Source of the DNA: Spirochaetaceae bacterium
GTDB taxonomy: Bacteria > Spirochaetota > Spirochaetia > Treponematales > Breznakiellaceae
Direction: 5' to 3'
DNA: 12,021 bases
Assembly (NCBI GenBank): GCA_031290855.1
Contig: JAISLM010000135.1
Location: forward strand, 1 to 12,021
The translations under genes and the position numbers were made by a program. Shown piece after piece: positions 5,458 through 12,021 of this stretch (positions are counted from its first letter, which is position 1; every line of letters starts with the position of its first letter). Below the pieces are notes generated by a model, which worked only from the letters and a program-made list of their open reading frames with translations, ran no database searches and had not been told where the DNA came from.

Positions 5458-8400
5458 ATGATTACCAATGCTTCACATTTGCGACTGGGTCTGGATATAG
5501 GTTCAACGACCGTAAAGGCCGTTGTGATGGATAAACAACAGAGTAAAATGCTGTTTTCCGCGTACAAAAGGCACCACGCCTGCCAGGCGGAGACGGTCAA
5601 ATCAGTGTTGGCGGGGATAAAAGCGCAGTTTCCGGACGCTCGTTTCCGCGCTGCGGTGTGCGGGTCTGGCGGCAAGCCGATAGCGGACGCGATTGGCGCC
5701 CCTTACGTGCAGGAAGTTGTAGCAAACGCCGTCGCCGTCCGCACTTTCTACCCCCAGGCCCGCGTCGCGGTGGAGTTGGGCGGCCAGGACGCCAAAATCG
5801 TTTTTTTTTACTATGACGAGCATACGCGGAGGCTTACGGCGTCCGATATGCGGATGAACGGAAGCTGCGCGGGAGGGACGGGCGCGTTCATCGACGAGAT
5901 CGCGGCGTTGCTCCGTGTGCCGGTCGAGGAGTTCGAGGCGCTCGCGGCTCGGGGCAACGCGGTGTACGAGATTTCCGGGCGCTGCGGCGTTTTCGCAAAG
6001 ACCGACATCCAGCCGCTGTTCAATCAGGGCGGCCTTCCGGAGGATATAGCCCTCTCCACGTTCCACGCGATAGCGAAGCAGACGATAGGCGGCCTCGCGC
6101 AGGGTTTGGAACTGACGCCGCCGATCATTTTCGAGGGCGGCCCGCTGACTTTCAACCCCACGCTGATCCGCGTGTTTGCCGAACGGCTCGGTTTGGGCGA
6201 GGGCGACTGTATCCGCCCCGAAAACCCGGAGACTTTCATCGCTTACGGAGCGGCCTTGTCGGTGGACGCGATGTTTGCGGACGATAAGCGGCAGCTTGAC
6301 ATGGCCGGGTCGCTCGACGCGCTTTCGTCGGTTCACGGGGACACGGGGCGCGAGGCTCAGGATACCGCCGTGCCGGACTTCTTTTCGAGCGCGGAGGAAA
6401 GAGCGGACTTCGACAAGCGCCACAGCCTGCCTCCTGCTTCGGTATACGCCGGCAAGAGGGGCGAGACGTTGCGGGTCTACCTGGGTATAGACGCCGGTTC
6501 CACCACGAGCAAGCTCGTGCTGCTGGACGAGGACGAGCGGGTTGTGGACAGTTTCTATTCGAACAACCACGGCGAGCCGCTGCGGGTCATTCAGAAGGGC
6601 CTCCTGGGACTGAAGCGGAAGTACGACGAGGCGGGCGTCAAACTGGAGATCGCCGCCGTCGGGACTACCGGCTACGGGGAATTGTTGTTTGCGAAGGCTT
6701 TCGGCGCGGATTACCACACGGTAGAGACGGTGGCGCACGCCGCCGCCGCCCGGCATTTCGCGCCGGAAGCGAGCTTCATCCTGGATATTGGCGGCCAGGA
6801 TATGAAGGCAATCAGCATAAACGACGGGATCGTCACCAACATCACGGTAAACGAGGCCTGTTCATCGGGTTGCGGCTCGTTTCTGGAACACTGCGCCAAC
6901 ACGCTGAACATTCCGCTGGGAAAGGTGGCGGAGGCCGCCTTCGGCGCAAAAAATCCCGCCGAGTTGGGAAGCCGCTGTACCGTTTTCATGAACAGCACGA
7001 TCATCACCGAACAGAAGAACGGCAGGCAGCCGGACGACATCATGGCCGGTCTTTGCCGTTCAATCATCGAAAACGTGTTTACCAAGGTCGTGCGGCTTTC
7101 GAACTTCGCGGCGCTGGGCGGGAATATCGTTGTCCAGGGCGGCACGTTCAGGAACGACGCGGTTTTGCGGGCTATCGAACAGTACATAGGCCGGCCCGTC
7201 GTCCGCGCCCCATATCCGGGCGAGATGGGCGCGATGGGGATCGCGCTTTTGACGAAGCGCAGGATCGCCGAAAACGGCTTTTTGACGGGCCGGCGCAAGG
7301 ACGGCGGAAAGACGCTGTTCATAGGTTTCGACGCGCTCGAAACCTTTGACTACAGCCAGGAGTCGGACGTCCGCTGCCCGTTTTGCTCAAACAACTGCAG
7401 CCGTATCCTCGTGCGCTTCTCCAACGGCCTCACATGGCTTACCGGGAACCGTTGTGAACGGGGAAAGATCATCGGCGACCCGAAAGACCCGGCCCTGCGG
7501 AAACTTCTGTCGCAGGTGAACGCGGAGATGGAAGCCGTCCCCGACATGGTGAAACTGCGCGAGCGCCTTCTTTTCCGCGATTATCCGTTCGCGCCGCTCT
7601 CTCCGGACCGTGATGTTACGATAGGTCTGCCGCGCGCGCTTGATTTTTGGCGGACGATGCCGTTCTTCACGACTTTCTTCCACGCGCTCGGCTTCAAGAC
7701 AAAGATTTCGCGGCCCAGTTCACGGAGACTGTTCGAGGACGGCCTTCCTTTCGTCGCCTCGGACACGGTCTGCTTCCCGGCGAAGCTGCTTCACGGCCAC
7801 CTCCACGACCTTGCCGCCGCCGGAGTTGACCGAGTGTTCATGCCGCTTTTCTGCCGCCTTCCCTCCCTCACCCCAGAGCCGGAAAGCACCTACACATGTC
7901 CCGTGCTGAAGGGTTACCCGCTCGTCGTGAAGTATTCCGACAATCCCGGGCGGCGCTGGAATCTTCCGATGGATACGCCGGTATTCCACTGGTTCAGCAA
8001 GCGTGACCGCGCCGTCCAGTTGTGTCGTTATATGAAAGAAACCTTCGGCGTACCGCCTGGTCTGTGCCGCCAGGCTATTGCCCAAGGGGAGAAGGCGCTG
8101 GCCGCCTTCAACGCGGAAATCACGGCGGAAGCCTCCCGCGTCATCGCCCAAACCGAGAAATCCGGCGGTTTCGCCGTGGTTCTTGCCGGACGACACTATC
8201 AGTATGACACGCTCGTGAACCATAACCTCTCGCAATACTTCACCGCGATCGGCATCCCCGTGCTGACTGTGGACAGTCTTCCGGGCGTACATAAGGTTGA
8301 ACTCGACAAGACGCGGCTAGATATAGTGAACAACAACCACGCGCTCCTTTTGGCGGGCGCGATAATTGCGGCGGAGCATCCCGCGCTGGAGTACGTCGAG

Positions 8401-9969
8401 CTTTTTAGCTTCGGCTGCGGGCATGACGCGCTCCATACGGACGAGGTAACGCGGATAATGCGGGAGATGTCCGGCAAATCGCCGCTGATACTGAAGCTTG
8501 ACGAAAGCGACATCTCGGGGCCGCTTAGGATACGGGTGCGCTCGTTTATAGAGACGGTGTGCCTGCGGCGTAAGCAGGCGGGCGAACATCCGCTTTTCCC
8601 GCTCAGCGACCCTTACACGTCCAAATACACGCGCCGCGACAGGAAGCTAAAGACCGTCCTTGTGCCCAACGTAACGCCGGGTTTCTCCAAAATCATCGCT
8701 GCCGCGCTACGGCGTGAAGGCCTCAAGGCGGAAGCCCTGCCGCCGGGCGGCAAGGAAGCTATGCGCTACGGCAAGCGCTACGTTCACAACGACTCGTGCT
8801 TCCCCGCCCAGATGATCATAGGCGAGGCGATAGCGGCGCTCAAAAACGGCCGCTACGACCCGGACAAGGTCGTCGTGGGCACGGGCAAGACGACCTGCGA
8901 CTGCCGCCTTGTCAACTACATGGCCCTAACGAGAAGCGCCCTGGACGACGCGGGCTTCCCGCAGGTGCCGATCATATCGACAGACTTCGCGGACGCGAAG
9001 AATATGCATCCCTGCTACCGCTTCAACCAACTGATCTACGCGAAGATCATCTGGTGCGTCATCATGCTGGAAATCCTCGACAACCTGCGCCGCAAGATCC
9101 GCCCCTACGAAACAAACGCGGGAGAGACCGACCGCGTCGTCGAGACCGGGGAGTACGCGATAATCACGGCGCTGGAAAAGCGCGGGATGCTTGGCGCGCT
9201 CTCGGCCTACAAAAAGGCCGTCGCGGCGCTGTGCGCGGTTCCTTACGACAGAACGGTGCGGAAAAACCTCGTGTTCATCACGGGGGAATACCTGCTCGTC
9301 TTCCATTCCGGCACGAACTACAACATCGAGCGTTATCTTGAAAAGAACAACATGGAGGTCGAACTTCCCCGTATGTACGACATCTACCGTAACCTGATGC
9401 TGTTCCACACGATTTCCGAGATTAAGGACTTCAAGGTGAGGCATCCGCTTGGGGAGATGCTCTACGCTTTCGGCGGGGACGCCTACATCGACGCGGCGCT
9501 CGACCTGATGGAAAAGATAGCGGCCCGCCACCCGCTTTACGAGAGAGCGCCGCGCCTGGCGGAGATGGCGGAGCTCAGCGACAACATAATTCACCATTCG
9601 ATACAGTCCGGCGAAGGCTTTCTGATAGCCGCCGACATCCTGCATCACGCGGCGGAGGGCGTGCGCTCGTTCGTCATCCTGCAACCCTTCGGATGCCTTC
9701 CGAACCATGTCTGCGGGCGCGGGCTGATTAAACCAGTCAAGGAGGTCTATCCCGGAATACAGGTTCTGCCGCTGGACTATGATCCCGACACAAGCTACGC
9801 GAACATAGAGAACCGCCTGCAAATGCTGATAATGAACGCGAGGACCTTTGAAGAACAGACGAAAAATTGCGGCGCGAGCTTGAGAAAGTACGTTAAGGTA
9901 GCGGCTTACAAAAAGGACCCGGACATCGAAAACGAACCGGACAAAACGCTGGCTATGGAGGCTGTTTAG
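5458..9969 (+). CDS. Giant 2-hydroxyacyl-CoA dehydratase activase/dehydratase-like fusion protein
   Basis: A 1503-residue fusion of the HgdC/BadF/BcrA-type activase superfamily. Activase domain 1 (about 9-270) shows the ATPase phosphate loop GLDIGSTTVK (11-20), GGQD (108-111) and the two cluster-ligating cysteines C137 (NGSCAGGTG) and C176 (GRCGVFAKTD). Activase domain 2 (about 341-600) repeats this: LGIDAGSTTSK (342-352), DIGGQD (443-448), C468/C472 and C507 (GSRCTVF). A four-cysteine site follows (C640, C643, C647, C666). The rest resembles the HgdB-type dehydratase component in two halves: SDTVCFPAK (C772) with FSFGCGHD (C987), and NDSCFPAQ (C1114) with QPFGCLPNH (C1413). Activases use ATP to send one low-potential electron from a [4Fe-4S] cluster shared by two cysteine pairs to a dehydratase; here both pairs are in one chain. 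Large activase-dehydratase fusions exist in anaerobes, but the substrate is not known to me. The start has no clear Shine-Dalgarno site; it is chosen because the ATPase motif begins at residue 11. Confidence 0.88.
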   Translation: MITNASHLRLGLDIGSTTVKAVVMDKQQSKMLFSAYKRHHACQAETVKSVLAGIKAQFPDARFRAAVCGSGGKPIADAIGAPYVQEVVANAVAVRTFYPQARVAVELGGQDAKIVFFYYDEHTRRLTASDMRMNGSCAGGTGAFIDEIAALLRVPVEEFEALAARGNAVYEISGRCGVFAKTDIQPLFNQGGLPEDIALSTFHAIAKQTIGGLAQGLELTPPIIFEGGPLTFNPTLIRVFAERLGLGEGDCIRPENPETFIAYGAALSVDAMFADDKRQLDMAGSLDALSSVHGDTGREAQDTAVPDFFSSAEERADFDKRHSLPPASVYAGKRGETLRVYLGIDAGSTTSKLVLLDEDERVVDSFYSNNHGEPLRVIQKGLLGLKRKYDEAGVKLEIAAVGTTGYGELLFAKAFGADYHTVETVAHAAAARHFAPEASFILDIGGQDMKAISINDGIVTNITVNEACSSGCGSFLEHCANTLNIPLGKVAEAAFGAKNPAELGSRCTVFMNSTIITEQKNGRQPDDIMAGLCRSIIENVFTKVVRLSNFAALGGNIVVQGGTFRNDAVLRAIEQYIGRPVVRAPYPGEMGAMGIALLTKRRIAENGFLTGRRKDGGKTLFIGFDALETFDYSQESDVRCPFCSNNCSRILVRFSNGLTWLTGNRCERGKIIGDPKDPALRKLLSQVNAEMEAVPDMVKLRERLLFRDYPFAPLSPDRDVTIGLPRALDFWRTMPFFTTFFHALGFKTKISRPSSRRLFEDGLPFVASDTVCFPAKLLHGHLHDLAAAGVDRVFMPLFCRLPSLTPEPESTYTCPVLKGYPLVVKYSDNPGRRWNLPMDTPVFHWFSKRDRAVQLCRYMKETFGVPPGLCRQAIAQGEKALAAFNAEITAEASRVIAQTEKSGGFAVVLAGRHYQYDTLVNHNLSQYFTAIGIPVLTVDSLPGVHKVELDKTRLDIVNNNHALLLAGAIIAAEHPALEYVELFSFGCGHDALHTDEVTRIMREMSGKSPLILKLDESDISGPLRIRVRSFIETVCLRRKQAGEHPLFPLSDPYTSKYTRRDRKLKTVLVPNVTPGFSKIIAAALRREGLKAEALPPGGKEAMRYGKRYVHNDSCFPAQMIIGEAIAALKNGRYDPDKVVVGTGKTTCDCRLVNYMALTRSALDDAGFPQVPIISTDFADAKNMHPCYRFNQLIYAKIIWCVIMLEILDNLRRKIRPYETNAGETDRVVETGEYAIITALEKRGMLGALSAYKKAVAALCAVPYDRTVRKNLVFITGEYLLVFHSGTNYNIERYLEKNNMEVELPRMYDIYRNLMLFHTISEIKDFKVRHPLGEMLYAFGGDAYIDAALDLMEKIAARHPLYERAPRLAEMAELSDNIIHHSIQSGEGFLIAADILHHAAEGVRSFVILQPFGCLPNHVCGRGLIKPVKEVYPGIQVLPLDYDPDTSYANIENRLQMLIMNARTFEEQTKNCGASLRKYVKVAAYKKDPDIENEPDKTLAMEAV
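9957..9961 (+). promoter_or_regulatory. Ribosome-binding site that fixes a GTG start
   Basis: GGAGG lies inside the last codons of the upstream gene, 7 nt before GTG at 9969. It is the best Shine-Dalgarno match in the right half of the window and favours the GTG start over the ATGs at 10015 and 10027. Confidence 0.75.
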
Positions 9970-11090
9970 TGGTGGCGTTCCGGCAGGACGGTTTAATTTG
10001 GTGGATACAATTTATGTTTGCGGGAATGGACGCGGAAAGACTGGTATTTTTTTTCTTTTTGTTTTCATTTTTCGGCTGGCTTTTCGAACTTTTCCTTGAA
10101 GCTCTCGCTGGGCGCGGTTTTGTCAACAGGGGCTTTTTTTACGGCCCCGTCGTACCGATATACGCGGCGGGATTTTTCTTAGCATACGCCGTCTGTTATC
10201 CTCTACGGAGTCATCCCTTGTTGGTGTTTTTTACGTCCGCAGCCGCCTGCACGGCGTTGGAATATGCCACCGGATGGGCTTTGGAGAAGTATTTGAAGGT
10301 ACGGGCCTGGGATTACGACATTCATCCGCTTACGTTTTGGTGTAACTATAAAAAGAGAATCGCTTTTACCGCTTCGCTCTCATTCGGGCTTTTTACGCTG
10401 GCGACAATATACGTCCTGTGGGACGGACTGTCGGGCCTTGCGGATTTTTTGGGGACTAAAACGATCCGTGTGCTTGACGCGGTATTTCTTTCGCTCTTTT
10501 TGACGGACGCCGTTTTCAGCTTCAGAAAGTATATGGCGAATAAAAAATCCGGGGGCTTTACCGCCGTAAACGGCGTGGTGGATTACGACAAGATTGACGC
10601 GGGATTTTTTGAGCGGACAACTCAGGATATACTGACGCATCCCCTGTTTTTGAAAAGCAAAGACTATATTCAACACGGAAAGACGTCGGTTTTTCAGCAC
10701 AGCCTCTGCGTTGCGGAAATGTGCTGTATATTGAGCCGTTTCTGGAAAGTAAAAGACAGGGCCGGCATGGTACGAGCGGCCCTTTTACATGATTTCTTCC
10801 TGTACGACTGGCACAGCGAGTGGAAGCTGACACACGGCTTTACGCACCCGATTGAGGCGGCGGAGAACGCCCACCGTTATTTTAATGTTTCGGATAAAGA
10901 ATATTCGTTGATACGTACGCATATGTGGCCGTTTACCTTGTTCCATCCGCCGAAACACAAGGAAGGCTGGTTCATCTGTATAGCCGATAAAATTGTTTCG
11001 TTCAAAGAAATCCTGCGAGTGATACCGCCCCCCGACCCCGACACTCCCTGCAATGAAACCGTACCGCGTCCAAGCGGCACACGATTTTAA
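9969..11090 (+). CDS. CmpB-type membrane domain fused to an HD phosphohydrolase domain
   Basis: A 373-residue protein in two parts. The N-terminal part (about 20-190) is hydrophobic and matches the ABC_trans_CmpB (DUF1113) type, with FFFFLFSFFGWLFELFLEAL near the start, then NRGFFYGPVVPIYAAG (53-68), ALEYATGWALEKYLKVRAWDY (96-116) and roughly five membrane segments. The C-terminal part (about 215-350) is an HD-superfamily metal-dependent phosphohydrolase: H244, the HD pair H274-D275, H293, H318 and D340 (IADKIVSFKE) are placed as in that family. It starts with GTG overlapping the last base of the upstream stop (TAGTG), so the two genes are translationally coupled. Codon choice is T-richer than upstream, with a run of eight T at 10047-10054. 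The role of CmpB domains is not established and the substrate of the HD domain cannot be read from sequence; a membrane-tethered nucleotide or lipid-phosphate hydrolase is only a guess. Confidence 0.85.
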   Translation: MVAFRQDGLIWWIQFMFAGMDAERLVFFFFLFSFFGWLFELFLEALAGRGFVNRGFFYGPVVPIYAAGFFLAYAVCYPLRSHPLLVFFTSAAACTALEYATGWALEKYLKVRAWDYDIHPLTFWCNYKKRIAFTASLSFGLFTLATIYVLWDGLSGLADFLGTKTIRVLDAVFLSLFLTDAVFSFRKYMANKKSGGFTAVNGVVDYDKIDAGFFERTTQDILTHPLFLKSKDYIQHGKTSVFQHSLCVAEMCCILSRFWKVKDRAGMVRAALLHDFFLYDWHSEWKLTHGFTHPIEAAENAHRYFNVSDKEYSLIRTHMWPFTLFHPPKHKEGWFICIADKIVSFKEILRVIPPPDPDTPCNETVPRPSGTRF

Positions 11091-11113
11091 ATTCCGGGCA
11101 GCGGACAATTACG

Positions 11114-11139
11114 GCGGAATTGTGGTGATTCCGCTTCCT
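11114..11139 (+). terminator. Possible weak terminator after the CmpB-HD gene
   Basis: GCGGAAT (11114-11120) and ATTCCGC (11128-11134) form a perfect 7-bp stem with a 7-nt loop, followed by TTCCTT. The T tract is short and interrupted. It is the only hairpin in a sensible position downstream of the stop at 11090. Confidence 0.35.
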
Positions 11140-11282
11140 TACGTCCCGCAAACATGAACCTCCCCGCCGCAGAGCGCTAACCTGGCACATAATTCAGATT
11201 TCAGGGCAGACGTATCCCCTGGGCGGGTTAGGTTTGGGGAGGAAATGGCGGCTGCAGCGGTTCGCCGGGCAGATTATGCCGC

Positions 11283-11813
11283 TTACCCGGGCGCAGGTGC
11301 GGCGGGAAGGGGGAACAGGCGGAAAAACGCGGCCCCGGCCGCCCGTTTCCCGCTATGGGGTCTGACCCCATGGGCCGGCGGGCCTCCCGCCGCCGCGCGT
11401 CCGTCGTGGCGTTGACCGCCGCAGGGTCTGACCCTGTCGTGGGCCGGCTGGGTCTCCGCCGCCGCCGCCTCGCCGTCCGGCGGCCCCCCTTCCAGAATCC
11501 GCGACCGGTACCGGTCGCCCCACAGGTGTCCCGTCCGTCCATTGTCCCTGTTGTACCTAATGGCGAAGGTCTGCTTCAGCCATTTCATTATCGCCGGCAG
11601 TTCAAACCCGTCCGCGGGCTTGATGTAAAAAGCCAGCCGGTCACCGGCAAGACTTAAGCCCAGGACCACGAAGACAAACCTGTGCGCGGTCTCCCGGAAC
11701 ACCCGGTCGAACAGCGCCATTGCCTGACCCCCTCGGAACAGGGGTTCCCGGTTGTTGACGTGGGTACTGATTTCGTACCACACGTCCTGTTTCAGCATTC
11801 TTAAATGTCTCAT
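11283..11813 (-). CDS. RAYT-like (IS200/Y1 transposase-related) protein lacking the HUH histidines
   Basis: Residues 1-107 follow the layout of REP-associated tyrosine transposases: a start like MRHLRMLKQDVWYEI, NNREPLF (20-26), FDRVFRE (35-41), FVFVVLGLSLAGDRLAFYIKP (46-66), IMKWLKQTFAIRYNR (75-89) and the very characteristic GRTGHLWGDRYRSRIL (92-107). Y1 enzymes cut and join single-stranded DNA using an HUH metal site plus a tyrosine. Counting back from the KP, the HUH positions (usually MPNHxH) are R59-L60-A61, so both histidines are absent; Y87 is at the usual tyrosine position. Residues 108-176 are a low-complexity, REP-derived tail without recognised domain. The start has no good Shine-Dalgarno site. 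It is the only minus-strand gene in the window. It may be a decayed transposase or a repurposed DNA-hairpin-binding protein; the family call is good, activity doubtful. Confidence 0.72.
   Translation of the reverse strand: MRHLRMLKQDVWYEISTHVNNREPLFRGGQAMALFDRVFRETAHRFVFVVLGLSLAGDRLAFYIKPADGFELPAIMKWLKQTFAIRYNRDNGRTGHLWGDRYRSRILEGGPPDGEAAAAETQPAHDRVRPCGGQRHDGRAAAGGPPAHGVRPHSGKRAAGAAFFRLFPLPAAPAPG
11355..11371. repeat. GGGTC-GACCC palindrome inside the RAYT-like gene (1)
   Basis: ATGGGGTC-T-GACCCCAT has perfect 8-bp arms around one base. On the minus strand it is read in frame as part of the tail (HGVRPHSG). No second hairpin of the composite element is seen beside it. Confidence 0.8.
11422..11436. 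repeat. GGGTC-GACCC palindrome inside the RAYT-like gene (2)
   Basis: CAGGGTC-T-GACCCTG has perfect 7-bp arms around one base. On the minus strand it is read in frame as DRVRPCGG. Its centre is 66 nt from that of the other palindrome, so both are read in the same frame. Confidence 0.8.
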
Positions 11814-11975
11814 GTAAATATAATTGGTGGTTAACCCGCGTTTTGCTTTAATATACGGAGAAAAAACGGAAAGGAGCCGAAGCGGAAAGCCCCTTCCGGC
11901 AGAGCGGCGGGGTATCTTGTAAGCGATGCATTATCTACGAGGTTCGATCGGCTGCGGAAATTTATCATCTGTGGT

Positions 11976-12008
11976 GGTTTGCATAGCAAACCTTGTTTGC
12001 TCGCAAAC
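11976..12008. repeat. Two adjacent GTTTGC/GCAAAC hairpins
   Basis: GGTTTGC-ATA-GCAAACC (11976-11992) is followed after two bases by GTTTGC-TC-GCAAAC (11995-12008). The arms are interchangeable, so alternative pairings are possible. No adjacent T tract. The rest of 11814-12021 shows no gene that I can support. Confidence 0.7.
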
Positions 12009-12021
12009 CCGTCTACTACAA

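Noticed and set aside
5602..6756. 384-codon minus-strand open frame opposite the activase domains
   Set aside because: Arginine-rich antisense shadow of a GC-rich conserved gene; no recognisable motif, and the plus frame has unmistakable ATPase and cysteine motifs.
8926..9822. 298-codon minus-strand open frame
   Set aside because: Antisense of the conserved dehydratase-like C-terminal half; no domain character of its own.
11930..11965. GGTTCGATC resembling a tRNA T-loop
   Set aside because: No matching acceptor, anticodon or D arm can be found around it, and no 3' CCA-compatible acceptor stem.

Overview
The window looks like chromosome of a spirochaete in the Treponema lineage, most likely a gut treponeme of the termite-associated type. 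Three things point there. The flagellin is a typical 286-residue spirochaetal FlaB. The two leucine-rich-repeat (LRR) surface-protein genes end in a C-terminal module that I associate from memory with the expanded protein families of termite-gut treponemes. There is also a REP-associated-transposase-like gene together with GGGTC-GACCC palindromes. This placement is inference from protein character; no rRNA or other phylogenetic marker gene is present. Base composition is GC-rich by eye for most genes.

Layout. 1-771: 3' part of a BspA-type LRR protein gene, closed by a strong intrinsic terminator. 772-1451: a repeat-filled intergenic region holding two copies of a 50-bp two-hairpin element, a 32-bp direct repeat, a long inverted repeat and, near its end, a sigma-28-type promoter. 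1452-4393: flaB, a CorA-type magnesium channel and azlC-azlD (branched-chain amino-acid exporter), all on + with gaps of 17 and 37 nt and then a 1-nt overlap, and with no clear terminator between them. 4394-5138: gene debris, namely the 3' end of an IS630-type transposase abutting a second, frameshifted LRR gene. 5139-5457: an intergenic region with a third copy of the 50-bp element and a second copy of the inverted repeat. 5458-11090: a 1503-residue protein fusing two 2-hydroxyacyl-CoA dehydratase activase domains to two dehydratase-like halves, translationally coupled to a CmpB-type membrane domain fused to an HD phosphohydrolase domain. 11283-11813 on -: a RAYT-like protein that lacks the HUH histidines and has two of the window's palindromes inside its coding tail. 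11814-12021: tandem small hairpins and nothing else I can call.

How the parts may work together. The flaB-corA-azlCD run could be read from the sigma-28 promoter, which would tie two transport functions to the motility regulon. The 1503-residue protein and its coupled CmpB-HD partner form a second, separate unit; the first belongs to an anaerobic radical-type acyl-CoA dehydratase superfamily whose substrate here is unknown. The rest shows repeat-driven plasticity: a RAYT-like gene, scattered palindromes, IS debris and internally duplicating LRR genes.
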